Positions 24,774 through 32,343 of a stretch of DNA of 33,791 nt are shown here, piece after piece. The stretch is taken from contig JBQTIW010000276.1 in NCBI GenBank assembly GCA_052387735.1, positions 1 to 33,791 on the forward strand, in the 5' to 3' direction. A program made the position numbers and the translations under genes. Source of the stretch: RBC101 sp052387735. Its GTDB lineage: Bacteria > Gemmatimonadota > Gemmatimonadetes > Gemmatimonadales > Gemmatimonadaceae. The stretch's first letter is position 1, and each line of letters opens with the position of its first letter. The notes under the pieces are model-generated. The model saw nothing but the letters and a program-made list of their open reading frames with translations, was not told the origin of the DNA and searched no databases.

Positions 24774-24791
24774 CTCCCGCGAAAGCAGGAG
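24774..24791. repeat. GAAA-loop hairpin, copy 2 of a REP-like element
   Basis: CTCCCGC-GAAA-GCAGGAG, a 7-bp stem with one wobble, lies just downstream of msrA and before the kinase gene. It shares GCGAAAGCAGGAG with 316-328. It may act as a terminator for msrA transcription. Confidence 0.45.
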
Positions 24792-24808
24792 TTCAGCGGC
24801 GTTGCTCA

Positions 24809-25438
24809 TCATTTGTGCTCACGGAACAGCTCCGGCAGCGTTCGCCGGAACTGGGCGAGTCGTGGCCGGTCCCATGCCACGACGTAGGGATGATTGGGAT
24901 TCTTCTCGACGAAGTCCTGCTCACTCTCGATCACGGGACGGAACGCATCCAGCGCGGCGACCTGCGTCACGATCGGCTTCGGAAACGCCCTGGACGTTTC
25001 GAGGTGCGCGAGGTAGTCGAGCGCACTCCGTCGCTGTTCATCGTTGGAGTAAAAGATGACCGACCGGTACTGATTGCCAACGTCGGGCCCCTGCCGATTG
25101 AGCTGCGTGGGGTCGTGAGCCGCGGTAAAGAAGACGCGCAGGAGATCGTCGTAGCTCACCTTCGAGGGATCGTAGGTCACCCTCACGGCCTCGGCGGCTC
25201 CGGTGGTGCCCGTCACGGCCCGTGAATAGGCGTGGGCTTTCGCGTCGCGGCCAGCGAAGCCGCTGACCACGTCGGTGACCCCCCGTACGTGCTCGAACAC
25301 GGCCTCGACGGTCCAGTAGCAGCCCGCGGAGAAGACCGCCGTCGCTTCTGCTGGCGAGGCGGCGGCGTGGGAGTGCGCAGCGACACCCGTCAAGGCGACC
25401 GCAGCGAACGTCGACGAATGAATCATTGAGCGGAGCAT
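24809..25438 (-). CDS. msrA: secreted peptide methionine sulfoxide reductase A
   Basis: The protein is about 209 aa from ATG 25438 (MLRSMIHSSTFAAVALTGVA; another ATG is at 25426). It begins with a hydrophobic signal peptide ending near SHAAASPAEA, so it should repair oxidised methionine outside the cytoplasm. The catalytic segment is VFSAGCYWTVEAVFEHVRGV, with Cys in a GCYW version of the usual GCFW motif. The family's substrate-pocket segments follow (VSGFAGRDAKAHAYSRAVTG, EAVRVTYDPSKVSYDDLLRV, DRQGP-like NRQGPDVGNQYRSVIFY). It reduces the S epimer of methionine sulfoxide. It lies 32 bases downstream of an AraC regulator gene on the same strand. Confidence 0.93.
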   Translation of the reverse strand: MLRSMIHSSTFAAVALTGVAAHSHAAASPAEATAVFSAGCYWTVEAVFEHVRGVTDVVSGFAGRDAKAHAYSRAVTGTTGAAEAVRVTYDPSKVSYDDLLRVFFTAAHDPTQLNRQGPDVGNQYRSVIFYSNDEQRRSALDYLAHLETSRAFPKPIVTQVAALDAFRPVIESEQDFVEKNPNHPYVVAWDRPRLAQFRRTLPELFREHK

Positions 25439-25470
25439 AGGCTGTCTCGTGGGTTGGGTCGGATCGCTCG

Positions 25471-26364
25471 TCAGGCGGTCAGGAATTGGCGTGGTAGCCG
25501 GGCGTTGTGCGACGGTGCCCCAGTGGACCGGAACCTCACGATCGACCTGCCTGACGAACACGTTACTTCTCTGGAATACTGGCCCGGCGTGAGACCAACC
25601 ACGCGTTTGAACTGCCGGATGAAGTGACTCTGGTCCGAGAACCCCACGGTGTGTGTGACCATGGACGCAGGGAAGCCGGCGGCCAACAGCTCACGCGCAC
25701 GGCAAACCCGGGCCAACGCCAGGTAGGCGTATGGCGGCACGCCCACTGCGCTCCGAAAGGTGCGGCTCACGTAGAACGGGCTGCGACCGGTGAGGGTCGC
25801 GAGCTCAGCGAGAGTGACGACGCGCGCATGATTGTCTTCAAGATACTCTCTCACGATGCCTACCACCCGGGGGTCTGCGGGCAAGGACCGCACGACGGCG
25901 CGACGCGATGCGTGCTGTCGAGCCAGCGCGTCCAGTGTGTCGACCAACTCTGCGACAGCCGCACTGGAGTGACCGGCCGGTCGCATCAGCGCTGCGTGTA
26001 CCGCAGCGAGACGCGATGCCAGACGCGCGTCGCGCACCACGGGCAGGTCGAACCTGACCGATTCGCTCGTCTCCGTGCGGTCGTGAAGGACGTCATGAAG
26101 GAGCGCAGCACCTACATAGAGCATCCGGTAGGTGTATCCATGACCATCGCAGGGCTCTCCGGTGTGGACGTCCCCCGGATTCAAGATCAGAAGGGCGCCC
26201 GGGCGCATTGTGACGGTCGCGGTCCCCACACGCGTCCGCACCGCCCCGGATTCCACCACGCCGAGCGCGAACTCGTCGTGCCAATGCGGCGCGAATCGGT
26301 GGGTCACGTATCGCGCACTCAGGAGCTCAACCGCAGTGCCGGCACCGCACAGCTCGAGCCGCAT
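25471..26364 (-). CDS. AraC-family transcriptional regulator
   Basis: The protein is about 297 aa from ATG 26364 (MRLELCGAGTAVELLSARYV). An upstream frame extends to 26538, but its codons run through an intergenic word tract and look non-coding. The N-terminal half is a cupin ligand domain (FAPHWHDEFALGVVESGAVR, GALLILNPGDVHTGEPCDGH), and the C-terminal half is the double helix-turn-helix (LAELATLTGRSPFYVSRTFR, then GFSDQSHFIRQFKRVVGLTP). Such regulators respond to a small ligand bound by the cupin part. It probably shares a transcript with msrA. Its own target is unknown. Confidence 0.92.
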   Translation of the reverse strand: MRLELCGAGTAVELLSARYVTHRFAPHWHDEFALGVVESGAVRTRVGTATVTMRPGALLILNPGDVHTGEPCDGHGYTYRMLYVGAALLHDVLHDRTETSESVRFDLPVVRDARLASRLAAVHAALMRPAGHSSAAVAELVDTLDALARQHASRRAVVRSLPADPRVVGIVREYLEDNHARVVTLAELATLTGRSPFYVSRTFRSAVGVPPYAYLALARVCRARELLAAGFPASMVTHTVGFSDQSHFIRQFKRVVGLTPGQYSREVTCSSGRSIVRFRSTGAPSHNARLPRQFLTA

Positions 26365-26629
26365 CACATTGGCGTGTTCGATGTCGAGCAGAAGGCCTGT
26401 CCCGATGGAGTGGTCACCACGACGATTCCCCTGTTCCCTGAGGAACCCAAGGCGCGAGGGATGAGCGGTGATTTCTCGCGGGTTGGCGGAGGGTATGGCA
26501 GGCGGTAGGCAGTGGGCGGTGCAGGGGGAAAGCTCCACCGCCCGATCACGTACTCACGATCGCTTACTCGCCCCACCGCCGGTCGCCTCAAACGCATGAT
26601 CGTACAATCCGCCGAGCCCGCTGAACACC
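26365..26629. repeat. intergenic region with GGCGGTAGGCAGTGGGCGGTG-type tract
   Basis: A short frame opens through part of this gap but lacks a ribosome site. About 26493-26525 repeats GGCAG/GGCGGT words, the reverse complement of the CCGCCTACC words at 6560-6580 and 29875. The gap should hold divergent promoters for the AraC gene and the membrane protein; none is clear. Confidence 0.45.
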
Positions 26630-26665
26630 ATGCTGGCGCGACTCCACCAAACGCACCCAGCAACC

Positions 26666-27193
26666 ATGACCACGGCCTCACTCAGACTCGCCACCGGAAG
26701 GACCAACCGCGTCACGCGCATTCTGAAGGCCGGCCTAACGGCTGGGGTCTGCGACCTCTTCCTCGCGATGCTCGTGCAGGTCACCGCCGCTGGCACGATC
26801 AATCTCGTGCGGATCCTGCAGTCGGTGGCTGCAGGGGTGCTCGGCCGGGAGGCCGCGCGCGGTGGCGGGTTCCCGACGGCGGGGCTGGGGCTTGTGCTGC
26901 ACCTGCTGATCGCGACGATCTGGGCGGCCATCTTCTTTGTCGCAGTGCAACGGTCAGCGGCGCTGCGCCGCGCTACCTCGACGCTTCCGGGGCTGATCTC
27001 GACAGGACTCGCGTACGGCGTCGTCATCTGGAGCGCGATGCACTTCATTGTCGTGCCGCTCAGTCGCGCGAACTCAGGGGGCGGTCTCTCGTGGATCACG
27101 CTGATGATGATCTCCGGACACGCCGTGCTCGTCGGGTTACCCATCGCCCTGATCATCGGCCGCAGCGGAGACGACCGGAGCACGACACTCTAG
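26666..27193 (+). CDS. small polytopic membrane protein of unknown function
   Basis: The protein is about 175 aa from ATG 26666 (MTTASLRLATGRTNRVTRIL); ATG 26630 is an alternative start. It has about four membrane spans: ILKAGLTAGVCDLFLAMLVQ, GLGLVLHLLIATIWAAIFFV, LPGLISTGLAYGVVIWSAMH with FIVVPL, and ISGHAVLVGLPIALIIG. The segment INLVRILQSVAAGVLGREAA between spans 1 and 2 is a distinctive amphipathic stretch, and a His in WSAMHFIVVPLS sits in the membrane. This pattern occurs in uncharacterised membrane proteins of soil bacteria. No enzyme or transport motif is visible. Confidence 0.75.
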   Translation: MTTASLRLATGRTNRVTRILKAGLTAGVCDLFLAMLVQVTAAGTINLVRILQSVAAGVLGREAARGGGFPTAGLGLVLHLLIATIWAAIFFVAVQRSAALRRATSTLPGLISTGLAYGVVIWSAMHFIVVPLSRANSGGGLSWITLMMISGHAVLVGLPIALIIGRSGDDRSTTL

Positions 27194-27247
27194 CCTGCGC
27201 GAGCGCCGGACTGGCCGGCGTCAGCCTCATCTCATAGACTCTCGAGC

Positions 27248-28813
27248 ATGAGGCACCTGAGTTTCGTCCTGCTGGCCATGGCATCCGCGCCCGCAGCCGC
27301 GGCGCAGGCCGGCCCCTCGCAGCGCACGCTCAACGCGGCGGGTCGCGCAACCGACAGCTGGCTGTTCGCCAACCACGACTACGCGGGCTGGCGCTACGTC
27401 AGCGCCGGGCAGATCACCCGGGCCAACGTCGCGCAGCTCAGGCCGCTCTGTGAACTCGATCTCGGCGTCACCCCACCCTTCCAGACACACCCGATCGTCC
27501 ATCAAGGAACGATGTTTGTCACCACGACCACCAGTACGGTGGCAATCAGCGCAACAGATTGCTCCGAGGTATGGCGTCACGAACGTGCACCCCGTGATTC
27601 GGCAAACTACCCGCAGCAGCGCGGCGTGGCGCTCAAGGACGGACTGGTGGTGAGAGGTACCTCGGACGGGTACCTCCTCGCCCTCTCGGCCGCGGACGGG
27701 AGTGTGGCGTGGGAGCGCAAGATTGCGGATGGTGCGAGCGGCGAGGCGATTACCATGCCGCTGATGGCGTTCGAGGATCTCGTGTTTGCCGGACCTGCCG
27801 GCAGCGAGGTCGGCACGCGCGGATGGATCGGTGCATTCAGGCTGCGGACGGGCGAAGAGGTCTGGCGGTTCAACACGGTCCCGCGCGAAGGGGAGGCCGC
27901 GCTCTCCACCTGGGGCGATCCCGGTCGAGTGTTCGGGGGAGGCGTCTGGGGATCTCTTTCACTCGATCCCGCGCGTCGCGAACTCTACGTCCCGGTGGGG
28001 AACGCGACGCCGGCCTTCAATGACACTGGGCGTCCCGGGGAGAACCTGTATACGAGCTCGCTCGTGGTACTGAATGCGCGTGACGGAAAGATGCTCTGGC
28101 ATCAGCAACAGGTTCCGCACGACGTGAGAAACTGGGACGTGACGCAGGCAAGTCCCCTGTACGAAGCGACCGCCGGTGGAAAGCGGCGACGACTCGTCGC
28201 TGTCACGGGAAAATCCGGTCTGCTCGAAGTCTTCGATCGCACGACCCGTGAGCGGATCTTCGTCACGGCCGTCACCAGGGTGGACACTGCGGCAACACCC
28301 GAAGGTCGTCGGTGTCCGGGACCGTTCGGCGGCGTGGTCTACAACGGCCCTGCATTCAGCCCGCGTACGAACATGCTGTACGTTCCTGCGGTCGACTGGT
28401 GCGCCACGATCAGCAAAGGGACGGATGACACCGTCGTTCCGCGGCGCTTCAATTGGGGTGGCTCGTTCGCGTTCGACCCGGTGCGTCGGGCGCGGGGTCG
28501 CATCACTGCGGTCGATGCGGCCACGGGAACCGTCAAATGGCGCTACCTGTCCTCCAGGCCGATCGTTGCCGCAGTGACCGCGACCGCGGGCGACATCGTG
28601 TTCACGGGAGAACTGAGTGGCAACTTCATTGCGCTCGATGCACAGAACGGGCGCCTGCTCTTCCGGTACGCGTTAGGCGCTCCTCTCAACGGTGGCATCA
28701 TCTCATATACCGTGCGTGGCCGGCAGTACGTGGCCGCCACGTCAGGCACGGCGGGAGCCTTCTGGCAGGCATCAGGCGGGCCGAGCAAGGTGACGATCTT
28801 CGCGCTCGACTAG
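27248..28813 (+). CDS. secreted PQQ-type quinoprotein dehydrogenase-like beta-propeller
   Basis: The 521-aa protein has a signal peptide (MRHLSFVLLAMASAPAAAAQ) and propeller repeats with tryptophan-docking motifs, for example AADGSVAWERK, RTGEEVWRFN, ARDGKMLWHQ, ATGTVKWRY and QNGRLLFRY. VPVGNATPAFN and VPHDVRNWDVTQASPLYE match the active-site loops of PQQ-dependent alcohol dehydrogenases. The adjacent-cysteine pair usual near RCCGPVNRG is replaced by QQ in NYPQQRGVAL. It has no cytochrome c domain, so electrons would pass to a separate carrier. The substrate is unknown. No neighbouring gene obviously supports PQQ synthesis, and some relatives are not catalytic. Confidence 0.85.
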   Translation: MRHLSFVLLAMASAPAAAAQAGPSQRTLNAAGRATDSWLFANHDYAGWRYVSAGQITRANVAQLRPLCELDLGVTPPFQTHPIVHQGTMFVTTTTSTVAISATDCSEVWRHERAPRDSANYPQQRGVALKDGLVVRGTSDGYLLALSAADGSVAWERKIADGASGEAITMPLMAFEDLVFAGPAGSEVGTRGWIGAFRLRTGEEVWRFNTVPREGEAALSTWGDPGRVFGGGVWGSLSLDPARRELYVPVGNATPAFNDTGRPGENLYTSSLVVLNARDGKMLWHQQQVPHDVRNWDVTQASPLYEATAGGKRRRLVAVTGKSGLLEVFDRTTRERIFVTAVTRVDTAATPEGRRCPGPFGGVVYNGPAFSPRTNMLYVPAVDWCATISKGTDDTVVPRRFNWGGSFAFDPVRRARGRITAVDAATGTVKWRYLSSRPIVAAVTATAGDIVFTGELSGNFIALDAQNGRLLFRYALGAPLNGGIISYTVRGRQYVAATSGTAGAFWQASGGPSKVTIFALD

Positions 28814-28900
28814 ACGGATGTGGGGATGCACGGGCGCACGGATGCATAGACGCAAAGGGGCGCCGCGGTGGGCGTTGGGTGATGGAAATTGTTGGGGGGA
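28814..28900. repeat. gap with GGATGCACGGGCGCACGGATGC-type tract
   Basis: Just after the quinoprotein stop, words of the type GGATG/CACGGRCGC repeat about four times. It joins the degraded 3' end of the lipoprotein remnant; no gene is supported. Confidence 0.45.
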
Positions 28901-29131
28901 GGCCCAGCTGTGTTGTGACTCCCGAGGCGGCCCGTCGGAGGCTGCCGATCCAGATCGCCTCACGGAGTTGCGGACGCTCCCGGCGGCTCTTGGCGAGGAG
29001 GCGGCATCGGGCCCGGACCACACCCACTGACCGATCATGACCGGGCCCTGCTCCGGCGTCCCGTGGCTACACGCCGACAGCAGTAAGGCGCACGCGACAG
29101 CCGCAGGGCTCCGCACGGAGCGCGGCATCAT
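28900..29131 (-). pseudogene. frameshifted, truncated lipoprotein remnant
   Basis: Its ATG at 29131 overlaps the acyltransferase stop (ATGA), the usual sign of a real downstream gene. The frame gives a lipoprotein signal with lipobox LSAC (PAAVACALLLSACSHG), then GQWVWSGPDAA. There the frame is lost: the continuing sequence in another frame reads LLAKSRRERPQLREAIWIGS with GVTTQLGLPP, before word-tract sequence begins. The two pieces together look like the start of a DUF3142-like lipoprotein (WVW motif, then ALLxxSR and an IWIG-LR strand). A deletion or insertion near 29012 and loss of the rest are inferred; a sequencing error could also explain the shift. Confidence 0.45.
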
Positions 29132-29730
29132 TCGCCGTACTTCTCCGGATAGCGTGCCATGACAGGACGGTACCAGGACCTGAGCACCTCCAGATCCGGT
29201 TCCAGATCACCCGTGGGTTTGACCGCGTCGAAGATCCGGATGCGGCGGCTGGGATAGTCCAGCGCGACAGGTACGATGTCTGTCCGAGCGCCGAGGGCGA
29301 TGTGATAGAAGCCTGTCTTCCATTCGGTGGTTCGCTTCCGAGTCCCCTCCGGGGCGATGGCGAGGACCATTCGATTGCGGCGCGCGAACTCCTCGATGTA
29401 CACGTCGACGACGTTGGCACTCCTCGAGCGCTCGATGGGAATGCCGCCGAAGTAGCGGAACAGCACACCCATCGGCCAACGGAAGAGCGTGTGCTTGCCA
29501 AACCACGTTGCATCGAGCTGCAGAGCGAGGTATGCCAGGAACGCAACGACAAAATCCCAGTTGGATGTGTGCGGCGCGACAATGATCACCAATTTGGGCA
29601 CGTCGGGAAGGTTGCCCTCGACTCGCCATTGGATGAGACGGAGTCCCTGTATGCCGATGGACCGTCGAAGCGCGCTCGGGCGCCTCGGAACGGTGGGGGG
29701 GAGCACCGGGGCGATCTGGTCGTTGGCCAT
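29128..29730 (-). CDS. PlsC-like 1-acyl-glycerol-3-phosphate acyltransferase family protein
   Basis: The 200-aa protein carries acyltransferase motifs in order: APHTSNWDF with the HX4D pair (His54, Asp59), GGIPIERS for phosphate binding, and IAPEGTRKR. The family moves fatty acyl chains from acyl-ACP or acyl-CoA onto lysophosphatidate or similar lipids at the cytoplasmic face of the membrane. It lacks the usual N-terminal membrane anchor but has a hydrophobic stretch VVAFLAYLALQ. The short length and lack of an anchor fit the TlyC/PlsC-related lysophospholipid group. Its stop overlaps the start of a lipoprotein remnant. The substrate is not certain. Confidence 0.85.
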   Translation of the reverse strand: MANDQIAPVLPPTVPRRPSALRRSIGIQGLRLIQWRVEGNLPDVPKLVIIVAPHTSNWDFVVAFLAYLALQLDATWFGKHTLFRWPMGVLFRYFGGIPIERSRSANVVDVYIEEFARRNRMVLAIAPEGTRKRTTEWKTGFYHIALGARTDIVPVALDYPSRRIRIFDAVKPTGDLEPDLEVLRSWYRPVMARYPEKYGE

Positions 29731-29892
29731 GAAACTGTAAAGTACGGGCGGGGAATGGGTGAACGCGCGAACGGGTGGTCGGGTGAGCGGGTGGTCAGGT
29801 GAGCGGCTGGCACGGGCGTGAACCGATTGGCATCTTCATGTCACGCCATCGCCGCTGCGGACCGCCCGCTCCCTACCGCCTACTGCCCAACG
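29731..29892. repeat. gap with GGGTGAGCGGGTGG and CCTACCGCCTACTGCC tracts
   Basis: Two word families lie side by side: GGGTGA/GCGGGTGGTC words at about 29757-29812 and CCGCTCCCTACCGCCTACTG at about 29868-29887. Both occur elsewhere in the window. A divergent promoter for the acyltransferase and creatininase genes is expected but not seen. Confidence 0.5.
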
Positions 29893-30702
29893 ATGAAACC
29901 CATTGTCGCCGCGGCGCTGCTCAGCCTCAGCGTCGCCTTCCCCGGTGCTGGCGCCCAACGCCCCCCGGACACCGTTTTCCTCGAAGAGCTTACCTGGGAC
30001 GAACTCCGGGATCTCATCAGAGCCGGGAAGACCACCGTCATCATCGCCACCGCCGGCACCGAGCAGAAGGGCCCGCACATGGTGATGGGGGAGCACAAGT
30101 ACGTCCTGCAGTACACCACCGACAAGATCGCCCGTGCGCTCGGCAATGCCATCGTGGCGCCAATCATCACCTACGTCCCCGAAGGCAGCTGGGAGAACCC
30201 GCGAGGCCACATGACGAAAGCCGGGACCATCACTCTCCCGGAAGATCGGTTCGTCACGCTGCTGACCCATGCGACCAGAAGCCTGAAGGCCGGCGGCTTC
30301 ACGAATCTCATCCTCATCGGTGACTCGGGCGGCAACCAGACGGGGATGCGCACGGTGGCCGACAGCCTCAATACGGAATGGACAGGCACCGGTGCGCGCG
30401 TGCATTTCATCGGGGACTACTACACCAAGTCATCTGCGGATGCCCGTGCCTACCTCGGCAAACTCGGATTTGCGGCCGACGCCATCGGCAATCATGCGGG
30501 CATGGTGGACACGTCGGAGCTGATGTTCGTCAATCCAGCACTGATCCGCCGGGACAAACTCGCGCCAGGGGGCGGGTTCCCGGACAGCGGCGTGAGCGGA
30601 GATCCTACGAAAGCGACGCCAGCGTTAGGTGAGGCGATCCTCAAGATCAAGATCGACAACGCCCTGGCCCAGATCAGAACCAGCATGGGGGCCAGGCCAT
30701 GA
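29893..30702 (+). CDS. secreted creatininase-like protein, paralog 1
   Basis: The 269-aa protein has a signal peptide (MKPIVAAALLSLSVAFPGAG, then AQRPPDTVF). It follows the creatininase amidohydrolase fold: TVIIATAGTEQKGPHMV, LGNAIVAPIITYVPEGSW, NLILIGDSGGNQTGM and GNHAGMVDTSELMF. Creatininase normally uses EQHGPH...D and NGHGGN ligands. Here the second motif residue is Lys (EQKGPH), the later Asp position is His (GEHKY) and the His of NGHGGN is Ser (GDSGGN), while HAG-x-x-D-T-S is kept. The same changes recur in the next gene, so this looks like a distinct subfamily with different metal use. The gene ends in an ATGA overlap with its paralog. Confidence 0.85.
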   Translation: MKPIVAAALLSLSVAFPGAGAQRPPDTVFLEELTWDELRDLIRAGKTTVIIATAGTEQKGPHMVMGEHKYVLQYTTDKIARALGNAIVAPIITYVPEGSWENPRGHMTKAGTITLPEDRFVTLLTHATRSLKAGGFTNLILIGDSGGNQTGMRTVADSLNTEWTGTGARVHFIGDYYTKSSADARAYLGKLGFAADAIGNHAGMVDTSELMFVNPALIRRDKLAPGGGFPDSGVSGDPTKATPALGEAILKIKIDNALAQIRTSMGARP

Positions 30703-31511
30703 ATGTGTCATTCCGAAGCGCGTGCATCGCCGTCGCCGCACTGGCGCTCTCGGGTTCGTCAGGCGCACAGACCGCGCTTGGTCCCCCGTTCATCGAGGCC
30801 ATGACCTGGACCGAGGTACGCGACGCCATCCAGGCTGGGAAGAAGGTGGTCATCATTCCCACGGGCGGTACGGAGCAGAACGGACCACACATGGTGCTGG
30901 GCAAGCACAACTACATCGTCACGTTCGCTGCGGGCCAGCTCGCCGGGCGTCTCGGCAACGCCCTGGTTGCGCCCACCGTGCAGTACGTACCAGAGGGCGA
31001 CTACAACCGGCCGAACTTCGGCGACAAGCCGGGGGTCATCAGCAACCCATCGCCGAGCTATGACCAGCTGCTGGACGCCGCGGTGCGGAGTCTCAGGGTC
31101 CACGGCTTCACCGACATCCTGTTGATCGGCGACAGCGGCGGCAATCAGCAGGGCCTGACCAACGTCGCGAATGCGTTGAACGCGGAGTGGCAGGGAACCG
31201 ACGTGAGGGTCTACGCCCTGGTGGACTACTACCAGAAGGGCCGGGTGCAACTGCGCGAGTATCTCCTCAAGACCTATGGATGGGATGCCGCAACGGTCGG
31301 TACGCACGCCGGTACCACGGACACGTCGCAGCTGCTCTACGTGTATCCAGAAGGCATCCGCCGGAACAAGCTTGCACCGAGCGGTGGCGGTCCCGAGTCG
31401 GGCGTGAACGGCGATCCCACCAAGGCGTCCGCGGAAATCGGCAAAGTGGCGATCGACCTCAAGGTCAACGCGGCGGTCGAGCAGTATCGGAGTCTCAAGG
31501 CGGGTAAGTAG
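30699..31511 (+). CDS. secreted creatininase-like protein, paralog 2
   Basis: The 270-aa protein has a signal peptide (MNVSFRSACIAVAALALSGS). The motifs match paralog 1 closely: VVIIPTGGTEQNGPHMVLGK with HNY, LGNALVAPTVQYVPEGDY, DILLIGDSGGNQQGLTNVAN, GTHAGTTDTSQLLYVY and GGGPESGVNGDPTKAS. The usual His of EQHGPH is Asn (EQNGPH), the Asp is His (GKHNY) and NGHGGN is GDSGGN. The start overlaps the paralog 1 stop by four bases (ATGA), so the two are made together and may form a mixed oligomer; creatininase relatives are often hexamers. The substrate is unknown. Confidence 0.85.
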   Translation: MNVSFRSACIAVAALALSGSSGAQTALGPPFIEAMTWTEVRDAIQAGKKVVIIPTGGTEQNGPHMVLGKHNYIVTFAAGQLAGRLGNALVAPTVQYVPEGDYNRPNFGDKPGVISNPSPSYDQLLDAAVRSLRVHGFTDILLIGDSGGNQQGLTNVANALNAEWQGTDVRVYALVDYYQKGRVQLREYLLKTYGWDAATVGTHAGTTDTSQLLYVYPEGIRRNKLAPSGGGPESGVNGDPTKASAEIGKVAIDLKVNAAVEQYRSLKAGK

Positions 31512-31519
31512 CACGGGTG

Positions 31520-31547
31520 AACGGATAAGGTCTGGCACTTATCCGTT
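31520..31547. terminator. 10-bp hairpin between convergent genes
   Basis: AACGGATAAG (31520-31529) pairs perfectly with CTTATCCGTT (31538-31547) across an eight-base loop, between the second creatininase-like gene and the convergent reductase gene. It is the strongest stem seen in the window. No long T run follows. Confidence 0.55.
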
Positions 31548-31596
31548 TGCCCCTTCTTACCCGTTTGCCCCTTTTGCGCGTTTGCCCGTTCACCCG
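31543..31596. repeat. three tandem CCGTTTGCCCCTT copies and CGTTCACCCG
   Basis: CCGTTTGCCCCTT-like copies lie at 31543-31555, 31561-31573 and 31578-31590 (period 17-18), ending in CGTTCACCCG at 31587-31596, the reverse complement of CGGGTGAACG at 31514-31523. On the other strand this is the GGGCAAACGGGTGAACG family also found at 7534-7580. The tract runs into the reductase stop codon. Confidence 0.6.
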
Positions 31597-32336
31597 CCAA
31601 ATCGCTCCGTTCGTATCGTCGACGGAGGTAGCCCGAGCCCGACCAGCAGATCCGCCACCGTGCCGACGAATGGGTTGGCTCCACAGACGAAGGTCAGGTG
31701 AGGCGCCTCGGGGAGCGAGCTGAGTACACCGCGCAGAATCTCCGCATCGATGCGTCGCGCGTGGTCGGTTGGTCGTTGCGGTGCAGCTCTCGTCAGGCAG
31801 AGAACAACACGGAGATCAGGCTGCGACCGTTCCTGTGCGAGGAGCTCTTCACGGAAGATCACGTCGTCCCACGTGCGTGCCGAATAGAGCAGCACCATCG
31901 GACCTGCATGGCGCGCGTGGGCGCGATGGCGAACCATTGACATCAGTGGTGCAACGCCGGAGCCGCCGCCAATGAGCAGCACGGCGCGACCCGGCTCCGG
32001 CTGCCACGCGAAATGCTCCGCGAATGCGCGGCGCACCTCGACGGTGTCACCCACCTGTGCCACGTCGTGGAAGAAGGGCGAGACCTCCCCTTCCTCCAGT
32101 CGTTCCACCGCCAGCTGGAATACTCCCGAGCGTTCCGGGTCCGACGTCACGGAATAGCTGCGCCGTGCCTGATAGCCGTCAGGTGCCGTAAGTCTGACGT
32201 CGACGTGCTGGCCGGGAAGGAACGGATGCCAGAGCCGCGGTCGCAGCACGAAGCTCTTCACCGTCGGCGTCTCGTCGGCGACTTCCTCGATGACGGCTTC
32301 CTGCCAGTTGTCGCCCTCGTCCGGGCTGTCGGTCAC
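31590..32336 (-). CDS. FNR-type flavin/NAD(P)H reductase
   Basis: The 248-aa protein starts at GTG 32336, seven bases after the molybdoenzyme stop. It carries the FAD motif RRSYSVTS at 58-65, the nucleotide motif GGGSGVAPL at about 123-131, LLYSARTWDDVIFREELLAQ, and the CGANPFV segment near the C-terminus. A 2Fe-2S domain is absent. Such proteins move electrons between NAD(P)H and another redox partner. Being directly downstream of the sulfite-oxidase-like gene, it most likely donates electrons to, or accepts them from, that protein. This is inference from the operon. Confidence 0.88.
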   Translation of the reverse strand: MTDSPDEGDNWQEAVIEEVADETPTVKSFVLRPRLWHPFLPGQHVDVRLTAPDGYQARRSYSVTSDPERSGVFQLAVERLEEGEVSPFFHDVAQVGDTVEVRRAFAEHFAWQPEPGRAVLLIGGGSGVAPLMSMVRHRAHARHAGPMVLLYSARTWDDVIFREELLAQERSQPDLRVVLCLTRAAPQRPTDHARRIDAEILRGVLSSLPEAPHLTFVCGANPFVGTVADLLVGLGLPPSTIRTERFGG

Positions 32337-32343
32337 GTTAGGC

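Noticed and set aside
26365..26538. N-terminal extension of the AraC protein to a GTG at 26538
   Set aside because: The extra codons translate an intergenic word tract (about 26493-26525) and precede a natural cupin start at ATG 26364.
31543..31596. CRISPR-like array in the tandem CCGTTTGCCCC copies
   Set aside because: Repeats are only about 13 bases with 4-5 base gaps, there are three copies, and no cas genes are present.
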